In this document: positions 6,889 through 13,336 of the stretch, piece by piece
How positions within the stretch are numbered: position 1 is the stretch's first letter
How the letters are laid out: each line of letters begins with the position of its first letter
From: Prolixibacteraceae bacterium
GTDB lineage: Bacteria > Bacteroidota > Bacteroidia > Bacteroidales > Prolixibacteraceae
Direction of reading: 5' to 3'
Length of the DNA stretch: 13,336 nucleotides
Assembly: GCA_027858145.1 (NCBI GenBank)
Contig: JAQIDF010000295.1
Location: 1-13,336 of the forward strand
Notes under the pieces: generated by a model
What the model saw: only the letters and a program-made list of their open reading frames with translations
What the model was told of the DNA's origin: nothing
Databases searched by the model: none
Position numbers and translations under genes: made by a program

Positions 6889-9363
6889 ATGACCACCAAT
6901 TTATCCATTTCGAAAATTATTGGAGCACAATTGTTACATGAAGGCCCCGAATTATCTGTTGCCTACCTTTCAACTGACTCGAGGTCGATTGTTTCAGGGC
7001 TCGAAACACTTTTTTTTGCATTGGTAACCCAACGCAATAATGGGCATAATTATATTCGGAATGCTTATAATAAGGGTGTCCGGAGTTTTGTGGTTTCTGA
7101 TTCGTCAAAAAAATACGATAAATACGCCGATGCCACTATTATGAAGGTGGACGATACGCTGGAAGCCTTTCAACAACTGGCTGCTGCCATGCGGCAAGAC
7201 TTTAAAGGTAATGTTATTGGAATTACCGGGAGTAATGGTAAAACAATAGTGAAAGAGTGGCTTAGTGAGCTGTTGGTTGATGATTACAGGATTATCCGCA
7301 GCCCGAAAAGCTACAACTCGCAAATTGGAGTTCCCCATTCTGTGTGGTTGTTAAACAACGATGCCGACATGGCTTTTCTTGAGGCTGGCATTTCACAGCC
7401 GGGTGAGATGGAGAAACTGGAAGAAATTATTCGTCCGCGCTACGGTATTATTACCAATATAGGTGAAGCGCATCAGTCAAATTTTGAATCGGTTGAGCAA
7501 AAGGTTGAAGAGAAACTAAAACTCTTTAGAAATTCTGAGGTTGTTATTTACCGGAAAGATTATCCGGCTGTTGATTCAGCGATTAAAAAAATGGTGGAAG
7601 AAAACGGTATTGTTCCCATTAGCTGGTCAATGATGGACGAAACGGCCGACTTATTTATCTATTTTGTACAAAAAATACCCGAAGGTTGTGGTATTATTGG
7701 CCAGGTTGGCGAAAAACAATATGCCATTTCCATTCCATTTTCGGATGATGCCAGTGTTGAAAATGCAATAACTTGTCTGGCAGCGCTTATTGCAATTGGC
7801 AAAGACCAGGATCAGATACTTGAGCGCTTTAGTACCTTGCAGCCTATTGCCATGCGCCTGGAAATCCGCCAGGGCATTAACCAGTGTATTATTATTAACG
7901 ATTCATATAATTCAGACCTCAGTTCGTTGTCTATTGCACTTGATACACTCGATCAGCAGGCGAGTGAGGATTTTATGCCCAAAACATTGATTTTGTCTGA
8001 TATTTATTATTCATCAAAACCTGATGAAGAACTGTATGCCGAAGTTGCCCAGCTGGTAAAACTCAGGGCTGTTGAAAGGTTTATTGGCATTGGGCTGAAT
8101 TTGAAACGTTACCGTGATTTGTTTGCTGATTCGGCTCAATTCTTTTCATCAACAGCTGATTTTCTGACAAAGCTGCCCGCTATGGGGTTGAATAACGAGG
8201 TTATATTATTGAAAGGAGCACGCGATTTTCATTTCGATCAGATAGCTTCGATGTTGCAGGATAAAGCACATGAAACCGTACTCGAGATTGATATGTCAGC
8301 AATGGTTGAAAACCTGAACTATTTTAAATCGAAACTCAAGCCTGAAACGAAAATCATGGTAATGGTTAAAGCCTTTTCTTATGGGAGTGGCATGGCCGAA
8401 ATTGCCCGTTTATTGGAGTTTCACCAGGTTAACTACCTCGCTGTTGCTATTGCCGACGAAGGAGTGGCATTGCGTAAGGCAGGAATTACGTTGCCGATTG
8501 TGGTAATGAATCCCGAACAACATAGTTTCGATATGATGTTTGAGCATTTGCTTGAACCTAATATTTACTCTAAACGCTTGCTCGAGCAGTTTTTAACAAG
8601 TGCACAACGAAATGCGCTTTCAAATTTCCCTATTCATGTGAAGATTGATACCGGAATGAAACGGTTGGGGTTTGAAAGTGAGGGAGAATTGCAATATTTA
8701 CTAGAAAAAGTGAAGAGGGGCAATGTTCTTCACATTAAATCGGTGTTTACACATTTATCGGCCAGCGACGATCCGGGTGAAGACAATTTTACACAGTTGC
8801 AATTTCACCGCTTCGAAAAACTGGCAAAAATCATTCAGGAAAATACCGACCATCATGTTTTGAAGCATGTGCTGAATTCGGCCGGAATTGAGCGTTTTCC
8901 AAACAGCCAGTACGACATGGTGCGGCTTGGAATTGGCTTATACGGGATCAGCCATATTTCGGACGAAGAAGTTCAAAATGTAAGTACCTTGAAAACTACC
9001 ATATCGCAAATTCGCACCGTACCTAAAGGAGAAACCATAGGGTATGGAAGGGCCGGAGTTGCAGCTTCGGATATGCAAATTGCCACTTTACCCATTGGAT
9101 ATGCCGACGGGTTTAACCGCAGGTTAAGCAACGGTAAGGGCAAAGTTTGGGTAAATGGTAAACTGGCACCCGTTGTAGGTACCGTTTGTATGGATATGTG
9201 CATGGTTGACATAACCGGTATTGAAACTAAAGAGGGCGACCGGGTTATTGTATTTGGCAAAGAATACCCGGCCACTGAAATGGCTAAAGCGCTTGATACC
9301 ATCCCGTATGAAATATTCACTTCAATTTCACAAAGGGTGAAACGGGTGTATTTTCAGGAGTAG
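6889..9363 (+). CDS. murF-alr: Bifunctional MurF (UDP-MurNAc-tripeptide:D-Ala-D-Ala ligase)-alanine racemase fusion
   Basis: This 824-aa protein joins two peptidoglycan-precursor enzymes. Residues about 1-460 are MurF, which uses ATP to add D-Ala-D-Ala to UDP-MurNAc-tripeptide. Its P-loop GITGSNGKT lies at 111-119 (K118), LEAGISQPGEM begins at 164, NIGEAH begins at 190 and NDSYNS begins at 337. Residues about 464-824 are a fold-type III alanine racemase, which makes the D-alanine needed upstream in the same pathway. The PLP lysine is K494 in MVKAFSYGSG. The likely second catalytic base is Y719 in GETIGYGRAG. The TLPIGYADGF strand and GTVCMDM (around 765) are also present. Both active sites look intact. 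This fusion is established in Bacteroidota, where it probably couples D-alanine supply to its use. It starts 1 nt after tdk; the 73-nt gap to pyrH shows no terminator. Confidence 0.97.
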   Translation: MTTNLSISKIIGAQLLHEGPELSVAYLSTDSRSIVSGLETLFFALVTQRNNGHNYIRNAYNKGVRSFVVSDSSKKYDKYADATIMKVDDTLEAFQQLAAAMRQDFKGNVIGITGSNGKTIVKEWLSELLVDDYRIIRSPKSYNSQIGVPHSVWLLNNDADMAFLEAGISQPGEMEKLEEIIRPRYGIITNIGEAHQSNFESVEQKVEEKLKLFRNSEVVIYRKDYPAVDSAIKKMVEENGIVPISWSMMDETADLFIYFVQKIPEGCGIIGQVGEKQYAISIPFSDDASVENAITCLAALIAIGKDQDQILERFSTLQPIAMRLEIRQGINQCIIINDSYNSDLSSLSIALDTLDQQASEDFMPKTLILSDIYYSSKPDEELYAEVAQLVKLRAVERFIGIGLNLKRYRDLFADSAQFFSSTADFLTKLPAMGLNNEVILLKGARDFHFDQIASMLQDKAHETVLEIDMSAMVENLNYFKSKLKPETKIMVMVKAFSYGSGMAEIARLLEFHQVNYLAVAIADEGVALRKAGITLPIVVMNPEQHSFDMMFEHLLEPNIYSKRLLEQFLTSAQRNALSNFPIHVKIDTGMKRLGFESEGELQYLLEKVKRGNVLHIKSVFTHLSASDDPGEDNFTQLQFHRFEKLAKIIQENTDHHVLKHVLNSAGIERFPNSQYDMVRLGIGLYGISHISDEEVQNVSTLKTTISQIRTVPKGETIGYGRAGVAASDMQIATLPIGYADGFNRRLSNGKGKVWVNGKLAPVVGTVCMDMCMVDITGIETKEGDRVIVFGKEYPATEMAKALDTIPYEIFTSISQRVKRVYFQE

Positions 9364-9436
9364 TTTTATTTCTATTGGTTATCTTATAATTTATAATTCT
9401 GCAAAATACTTAAATTTACAAAAAAAATTACTGTCT

Positions 9437-10159
9437 ATGATTACTCCTTATAAACGTGTTCTACTAAAACTTTCGGGTGAGTCGCTAATGGGTGACGAAT
9501 GTTACGGATTGGATTCCAGTCGATTACGCGAATATGCATATCAGATTAAAGACATTGTAGAAACCGGAATTCGTCTGGGAATTGTAATTGGCGGCGGAAA
9601 TATTTTTCGCGGTTTGGCCGGTGCAGCCGATGGTTTCGATCGGGTAAAAGGCGACCAAATGGGTATGTTGGCCACGGTGATAAATAGTTTGGCGTTACAA
9701 TCGGAGCTTGAAAAACATGGTGTTACCGCCCGTGTGTATACCGCCATTCGTATGGAGCCCATAGGTGAAATGTACTCGAAGCAGAAAGCTGTTGAAGCAG
9801 TAAAACAAAGCGAAGTGGCCATTATTGCTGCCGGAACAGGCAATCCGTTTTTCACTACAGATACGGCTTCAGCTTTGCGGGCTATTGAGATGGGATGCGA
9901 TGTGTTGCTGAAAGGAACCCGTGTAGATGGAATTTATGATTCGGACCCGGAAAAAAATCCCGATGCTAAAAAATTTACGAAGCTTACCTACGACGAAGTG
10001 TACGAACGTGGTTTGAAAATAATGGATTTAACAGCTACAACTTTGTGTAAGGAAAACAATATGCCAATTGTTGTTTTTGATATGGATACGCCCGGGAATC
10101 TTCGTAAAGTTGTTACCGGACAGAATATCGGGACGCTGGTTTACGAAAAGAAGAAATAG
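9437..10159 (+). CDS. pyrH: UMP kinase PyrH
   Basis: PyrH converts UMP to UDP with ATP and feeds all pyrimidine nucleotide synthesis, including the UDP-sugars used in the cell wall. The 240-aa amino-acid-kinase fold protein is of normal length. Diagnostic segments are the N-terminal KRVLLKLSGESLMGD (7-20), the glycine loop IGGGNIFRG (51-59), GDQMGMLATVINS (72-84) and the acceptor/nucleotide region GTGNPFFTTDTASALRA (133-149). LLKGTRVDGIYDSDP (157-171) and the C-terminal MDLTATTLCKENNMPIVVF (196-214) complete the set. The start has only a weak purine stretch upstream (aaaaaaatta), as is common in this phylum. It follows murF-alr after 73 nt of AT-rich sequence, so it may be in that operon or have a weak promoter of its own. 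The tsf and frr genes that often flank pyrH are absent here. Confidence 0.98.
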   Translation: MITPYKRVLLKLSGESLMGDECYGLDSSRLREYAYQIKDIVETGIRLGIVIGGGNIFRGLAGAADGFDRVKGDQMGMLATVINSLALQSELEKHGVTARVYTAIRMEPIGEMYSKQKAVEAVKQSEVAIIAAGTGNPFFTTDTASALRAIEMGCDVLLKGTRVDGIYDSDPEKNPDAKKFTKLTYDEVYERGLKIMDLTATTLCKENNMPIVVFDMDTPGNLRKVVTGQNIGTLVYEKKK

Positions 10160-10218
10160 GATTGTTGAAGTCTGCTCATCTTTTGTTCCTTTTTCTTTCG
10201 GATTATTTTTCTATATAT

Positions 10219-10241
10219 TGTATAATCAATGTATATACATT
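10219..10241 (+). promoter_or_regulatory. Operator-like palindrome of the former mazEF promoter
   Basis: AATGTATATACATT (10228-10241) is a perfect 14-bp palindrome that ends on the base before the mazE ATG. The half-site TGTATA occurs at 10230-10235 and again at 10219-10224, 11 bp or one helical turn away. A TATAAT hexamer (10221-10226) overlaps the upstream half-site. MazE/Kis/PemI-type antitoxins are known to autoregulate through palindromic operators at their promoters, so this is best read as the module's old operator. Binding has not been shown, and an intact regulator is no longer encoded here. Confidence 0.5.
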
Positions 10242-10345
10242 ATGGAGGCAGTTGTAAAAAAAATGGGGAAATAGTTTAGGATTTCGTATTCCTAAATCGA
10301 TAGCTCAATTAACAGGGGTGAAAAATGGCTCAATGGTATCGATAA
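10242..10345 (+). pseudogene. mazE: Frameshifted N-terminal remnant of a MazE-like antitoxin
   Basis: From ATG 10242 the frame reads MEAVVKK and then hits a stop at 10272-10274. Removing one A from the 7-A run at 10257-10263 restores a clear antitoxin N-terminus: WGNSLGFRIPKSIAQLTG, then a GSMVSI ending. This is the swapped-hairpin (AbrB/SpoVT-like) DNA-binding domain of MazE, whose hallmark is a WGNS...RIP segment. After about 36 residues the similarity stops, and the frame runs into a stop at 10366-10368. The C-terminal part that would bind and neutralise MazF is missing. Two defects, the frameshift and the lost 3' half, make a functional antitoxin unlikely. Confidence 0.8.
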
Positions 10346-10540
10346 ATTTTTTGTCCTGTAACGTCGAAAGTTAAAGGATATCCTTTTGAAGTACTTTTAC
10401 CTGTGAGTAATAAAATAAGTGGAGTGATTCTTTCAGATCAGGTAAAAAGTTTAGACTGGTATGAACGAAATGCTGAATTCATTGAGAAACTGGATTCATT
10501 AACGATGAAAAAAAGTAGTTTTATTGCTGACACTACTTAG
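10346..10540 (+). pseudogene. mazF: C-terminal remnant of a MazF-like endoribonuclease toxin
   Basis: A frame offset from the mazE remnant encodes IFCPVTSKVKGYPFEVLLP, then SGVILSDQVKSLDW and about 30 more residues. This matches the second half of MazF/PemK toxins, sequence-specific mRNA interferases (compare CTTQSKGYPFEV and ADQVKS in E. coli MazF, recalled from memory). The threonine of PVTS, equivalent to a catalytic Thr, is present, but the N-terminal half with the catalytic Arg (GHRP segment) is gone. A stop lies directly upstream in this frame (10343-10345), with no start codon in front of the conserved part. The last residues (MKKSSFIADTT) do not look like a MazF tail and are encoded by a terminator hairpin. 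The module lost roughly 0.3 kb between mazE codon 36 and about mazF codon 47, judging from E. coli lengths. Confidence 0.85.
10508..10538 (-). terminator. Terminator of the tyrS-wzz-ligase operon, possibly bidirectional
   Basis: AAGTAGT (10513-10519) pairs perfectly with ACTACTT (10532-10538) across a 12-nt loop. On the minus strand the second arm runs straight into a T-tract of seven (10514-10508, sharing the last A-T pairs of the stem), about 70 nt past the stop of the ligase-like gene. On the plus strand a six-T tract (10544-10549) starts 5 nt after the stem, so it may also stop transcripts coming from pyrH and the mazEF remnant. The mazF-frame stop codon lies at the right edge of the stem. 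Confidence 0.62.
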
Positions 10541-10606
10541 TGATTTTTTAATTATTATTTTGCTTTAAGATACAAGATTGTTTATTCTTCTAATTTTATT
10601 TAACCC

Positions 10607-12091
10607 TCACCATTTGGTTTCCGGGGTGTGTTTTTCCTGTTTGGTATATAAGTCTATAGCAACAATTATAGCGGTAAATCCCCAAAACGGAATGGCCACT
10701 TTATCGGTGTCGAGGAAATTATTTAAAAATGAATGTGTGTAATAGGTTACCAATGCCGTAATTGAGGCGAGTAGTAGTGTTTTGAGCTTTTTGTTGTTGG
10801 TTCGTGTGTAGGCATTAATTGCGGTGTATAACACAACAATAATAATCAGCATGAAACTAATCATGCCCGGCACCCCCGATTCAGATAATGCACCCAGGTA
10901 TTCACTGTGTGCATTGCCACCATCGCCTGCGTTTGTACTGATAATTGTACGTTGACCGGTTAGCTGAAAAGGGGCGTAATTCATGGCATAAGTTCCCGGC
11001 CCCCAGCCCAAAAAAGGCTTTTCTTCGAACATGGCAATTGCGCATTGCCACCGGTTTATTCGTTCAAGATTCGATGCGTCTGTCGAAATATTGGTCATTG
11101 AGTTAATATGCTCGGTAAGGTTGGCTGATGAGTCGGTTGAGTTTTGTTCCAGTTTCATTAAAATCTGGTTCTGAAAAGCAAAAATTAAAAGGATTATTGA
11201 TATTCCTGTTATTGCCAGGGTTTTGAATCGGATTTTTAGCTTTATTATTCCCCAAACAACAATGGCTGCAACAAGGCTTAACCATGCAGCCCGTGTAAAT
11301 GAAAGAATTTCGGCAACGATAAAAATTACAAGAAGAATGCCACTCCAGATTCTTTTCTTTTTTGACATCCACGAAGAAAACACAAATGCCGTAAGAAAAG
11401 GGATAAACATAGCCAGTACTGCACCATACGATGTGTGATCGTTGAAAAAGGGAGTCATAACCCAGTGGGCAGCATTGTCGTTATGCATACCATTTGCAAA
11501 ATGGCGGCCAATGGTGTAGAAAATTACAGGAACCAAGCCCAGCAAGTATAGCCAAATTAATTTTGGCATGTTTTTTTGATGTTTGAAAAGGAATGTCAAC
11601 AGGAAAAAGAAGATTACAATATACCAAACATGCACCAAAAGGTACTTAATCGATACAACCGGTAAAGTACTGGTAACGGTGGTTAATGCCATCCATCCCA
11701 AATAAAAATAAAGGGTAATAGAAACCGGGTGTCGTGTAATATCTTTGCCAATTTTTTGACCGCGGCTGATTGAAAAAAGGAATAAAATAAGAATACCGAA
11801 AAGAATAGGTTCGGTAGGGATAAACATGTCTACCGGTAATAATCCCGGGTATAGCCATTTAAAAGGAATTGACAAGGGGGTGAGTGCAACCACCAGCCAA
11901 ATCAGTCTTTGGTACGACAATACCGCGGTAATAAGCACCAGTACAGCAATAGGCACAACTACGCCCAGCAAGGTGTTTTTTTCGAGCAATAGCCACGAAT
12001 TAAGCAGGATAAAAGCCAGTGCTACAGCATAAAATGCAGCTAGCTGTACCCACTTTTGTGGTATGTTCTTATAAAGTTGATTTAACTTCAC
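10607..12091 (-). CDS. O-antigen ligase/polymerase-like polytopic membrane protein (WaaL/Wzy-C type)
   Basis: This is a 494-aa protein with about ten to twelve hydrophobic segments (for example near 16-36, 41-58, 94-108, 147-169, 222-240, 248-264, 268-284, 292-308, 409-427, 436-450 and 466-480). The largest soluble loop, about 310-408, contains the O-antigen ligase signature: RINRWQCAIAMFEEKPFLGWGPGTY, then NAHSEYLGALSESGVPG with H395. FTRAAW (R267) matches the arginine motif before that loop. Such enzymes transfer or polymerise lipid-linked glycans at the periplasmic face of the inner membrane; sequence alone does not separate ligase from polymerase. The start is a GTG at 12091, inside the wzz-like gene (23-nt overlap), because the next ATG would cut off three membrane segments. 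Translational coupling to the wzz-like gene is likely. It converges on the mazEF relic. Confidence 0.85.
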   Translation of the reverse strand: MKLNQLYKNIPQKWVQLAAFYAVALAFILLNSWLLLEKNTLLGVVVPIAVLVLITAVLSYQRLIWLVVALTPLSIPFKWLYPGLLPVDMFIPTEPILFGILILFLFSISRGQKIGKDITRHPVSITLYFYLGWMALTTVTSTLPVVSIKYLLVHVWYIVIFFFLLTFLFKHQKNMPKLIWLYLLGLVPVIFYTIGRHFANGMHNDNAAHWVMTPFFNDHTSYGAVLAMFIPFLTAFVFSSWMSKKKRIWSGILLVIFIVAEILSFTRAAWLSLVAAIVVWGIIKLKIRFKTLAITGISIILLIFAFQNQILMKLEQNSTDSSANLTEHINSMTNISTDASNLERINRWQCAIAMFEEKPFLGWGPGTYAMNYAPFQLTGQRTIISTNAGDGGNAHSEYLGALSESGVPGMISFMLIIIVVLYTAINAYTRTNNKKLKTLLLASITALVTYYTHSFLNNFLDTDKVAIPFWGFTAIIVAIDLYTKQEKHTPETKW

Positions 12092-13025
12092 GAATATAGT
12101 CGATCAACAAAACGGTTATAATTGAAATAATTCCTGTTCCCAGCGTCGCTAAGAAAACAATCAGCCAACGGATAGGATGTGCTTTTTTATCAGCTACGAA
12201 CGGATGTTCTACAATTTTTGAATATGAAATTTTATTAGCTGCACGATTGTAATATTTTTCATATCGTTTTCTGAGCGTGTCGGCTTTTATTTCAGAGTCA
12301 ACTAACAATTCAAGGTTTCTTCTTAAATCGGTTCCTTTTGTAGTAAGGTGACTAAGGGTTTCGCGCGCGGGGTCATCGTCGCCTTTCATTGCAGCGGCAT
12401 CCATTAAACCGCGGGTTGCTGTAACTGCTTGGGCAAAGTAATCAATCAAGCCGGTTTCTTCACGTATGTTGTCAATAAGAGCTTCTATCGAATCAATTTC
12501 AGCACTTTTTACTGATAATTCTTTTTTTGCAGCATTGGCCAACTCGTAATTTATTTTTGCTTTTTCGCGGTGTATTGCATCATTTACAAAAACAATGAGC
12601 GAATCGACCATATCGCGTGCCCGAACCGGATCTTTATCTAAAACTGAAATTTCAACAGTTTCAAAATTAGTTTTCTTGTACTCAACATGCCGGCGGTACT
12701 CGTCTAAAATGTAAGCCTTATAAAACTTGCCTTCAGGTTTTATATCGTAAACGTCGTACAGTTTAAAATTGTTAATCAACTTGAATCTTAAATCTGTAGA
12801 TTGAAGATATTCTAATAAGTGTTCACTTGTTGATTCTTCACTTACTTCAGAAATATTAGCCGGATAAATGCGGGCTGTAGATTTAAACTTTGGGGTAATA
12901 AATGCAGGACCCGAGATGATTGCAGAAACAATAATGGCGATAAATACTGCAATGCCGATGTGGAATTTCCATTTCCAAACCGTTTTCAGAATTCGGCTGT
13001 TATCAAAAAAATTATCCATTTTCAT
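12069..13025 (-). CDS. Wzz-type polysaccharide chain-length determinant
   Basis: This 318-aa protein has the Wzz/PCP layout: a short cytoplasmic N-terminus, a membrane segment at about 21-41, a long extracytoplasmic region with a predicted coiled coil (about 150-265) and a second membrane segment at about 286-309. The segment FKSTARIYPANISE just after the first membrane helix is the usual first strand of the Wzz domain. The SVLDKDPVRARDMVDSLIVFVND stretch (127-149) is also typical of the family. No Walker motif or tyrosine-kinase domain follows, so this is a stand-alone regulator rather than a Wzc-type co-polymerase. It would set the chain length of a glycan, presumably handled by the overlapping downstream ligase/polymerase. 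It starts 47 nt after tyrS; no terminator is visible between them. Confidence 0.87.
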   Translation of the reverse strand: MKMDNFFDNSRILKTVWKWKFHIGIAVFIAIIVSAIISGPAFITPKFKSTARIYPANISEVSEESTSEHLLEYLQSTDLRFKLINNFKLYDVYDIKPEGKFYKAYILDEYRRHVEYKKTNFETVEISVLDKDPVRARDMVDSLIVFVNDAIHREKAKINYELANAAKKELSVKSAEIDSIEALIDNIREETGLIDYFAQAVTATRGLMDAAAMKGDDDPARETLSHLTTKGTDLRRNLELLVDSEIKADTLRKRYEKYYNRAANKISYSKIVEHPFVADKKAHPIRWLIVFLATLGTGIISIITVLLIDYIREVKSTL

Positions 13026-13072
13026 AGAATATCGTTAGTCCAACTTTTTGAACGTTGATTATTGTGTTTTTA

Positions 13073-13336
13073 TTATTCAGCAATCATCAGAAAATAATTT
13101 TTCTTTCCTTTTTGTGCCAATATGTATTTGTCACCAATAAGGAAATCACGGCTAATGATGAGCTCGTTATCGGTAATTTTTTCTTTGTTTATGCTTAACC
13201 CGTTTCCTTTTATCGTACGGCGAAGTTCCCCTTTTGACGGGAAAATTTCGGTTTTTTCGCTCAGTAAATCCATTACGGGAACACCATTTTCAATTTCTGA
13301 TTTTGAAACTTTAAATTGCGGTACTCCGTCGAAAAC
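13073..13336 (-). CDS. tyrS: Tyrosyl-tRNA synthetase, C-terminal end (5' part beyond window)
   Basis: An open frame enters from the right edge and ends at a TAA at 13073-13075, giving 87 residues. It reads VFDGVPQFKVSKSEIE, then VPVMDLLSEKTEIFPSKGE, LRRTIKGNGLSINKEKITD and a final DKYILAQKGKKNYFLMIAE. This is the S4-type RNA-binding C-terminal domain of bacterial TyrS, which charges tRNA-Tyr. The PSKGELRRTIKGNGLSIN segment is diagnostic: S4-domain helix, then the turn that contacts tRNA. An internal ATG at 13273 exists but is not the start, because the TyrS match continues upstream to the edge. It is followed by the wzz-like gene on the same strand. Confidence 0.93.
   Translation of the reverse strand, partial: VFDGVPQFKVSKSEIENGVPVMDLLSEKTEIFPSKGELRRTIKGNGLSINKEKITDNELIISRDFLIGDKYILAQKGKKNYFLMIAE

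Larger units (their letters stand above)
10160..10606. other. 447-nt stretch without an intact gene: mazEF relic plus terminator
   Basis: Between pyrH and the convergent ligase-like gene no intact reading frame exists. From left to right it holds about 60 nt of T-rich sequence, a palindrome next to a TATAAT box (10219-10241), a frameshifted mazE start (10242-10345), the C-terminal half of mazF (10346-10540), a hairpin with T-tracts on both strands (10508-10549), and about 55 nt of AT-rich spacer with nothing recognisable. Confidence 0.85.

Noticed and set aside
8973..9320. 115-aa minus-strand open frame inside the racemase half of murF-alr
   Set aside because: It is antisense to a strongly conserved catalytic region of alanine racemase, with no promoter and no recognisable product.
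10257..10263. The mazE frameshift as a simple homopolymer sequencing error
   Set aside because: It is possible for the A run alone, but correcting it still leaves mazE truncated, mazF without its N-terminal half and the two parts out of frame. The relic call does not depend on it.
10068..10274. 68-aa plus-strand open frame spanning the pyrH end and the mazE start
   Set aside because: It begins inside pyrH out of frame and ends at the stop created by the mazE frameshift; the apparent continuity is accidental.
1..13336. tRNA or rRNA genes, CRISPR arrays, insertion sequences, riboswitches
   Set aside because: I looked through all intergenic gaps on both strands and saw no cloverleaf with conserved T-loop, no spaced repeats, no transposase fragments or terminal repeats, and no recognisable riboswitch core. 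The gaps are too short for most of these.

Overview
The window looks like a chromosomal segment of a member of the Bacteroidota, most likely order Bacteroidales or Marinilabiliales. The pointers are a MurF-alanine racemase fusion, a DUF1573 protein with paired CGCT motifs, a DUF4369-thioredoxin lipoprotein of the TlpA type, short Bacteroidota-style RsmI and thymidine kinase proteins, AT-rich intergenic DNA, and TAnnTTTG-like promoter elements instead of strong Shine-Dalgarno and sigma-70 signals. The order-level placement is inference from family knowledge, not from a search.

Layout. From 6154 down to the left edge everything is on the minus strand: a 283-aa conserved hypothetical protein, rsmI, a YjjG-type HAD nucleotidase and a 102-aa exported hypothetical protein form a tight block. 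A two-domain DUF1573 protein follows with its own promoter-sized gap. After it come a strong hairpin, meaB and a TlpA-like thioredoxin lipoprotein that is cut by the window edge. From 6306 to 10159 the plus strand carries tdk, the murF-alr fusion (1 nt after tdk) and pyrH. On the right, a minus-strand group reads tyrS (only its 3' end is present), a Wzz-type chain-length regulator and an O-antigen ligase/polymerase-like membrane protein that starts on a GTG inside the wzz-like gene.

The only clearly decayed DNA lies between pyrH and the ligase gene (10160-10606). A mazEF toxin-antitoxin module has collapsed there. A frameshifted mazE start sits next to the C-terminal half of mazF, and the DNA between them is missing. 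An intact palindrome remains directly upstream, and a terminator hairpin has taken over the mazF tail.

Functionally this is a housekeeping neighbourhood: nucleotide metabolism (tdk, pyrH, the YjjG-type phosphatase), peptidoglycan precursor synthesis (murF-alr), translation (rsmI, tyrS), a B12-enzyme chaperone (meaB), extracytoplasmic redox and envelope proteins, and surface polysaccharide assembly. I found no convincing new biological system. The best leads are the mazEF relic, the hairpin jammed against the meaB start codon, the unexplained 283-aa protein, and the isolated wzz-ligase pair behind tyrS.
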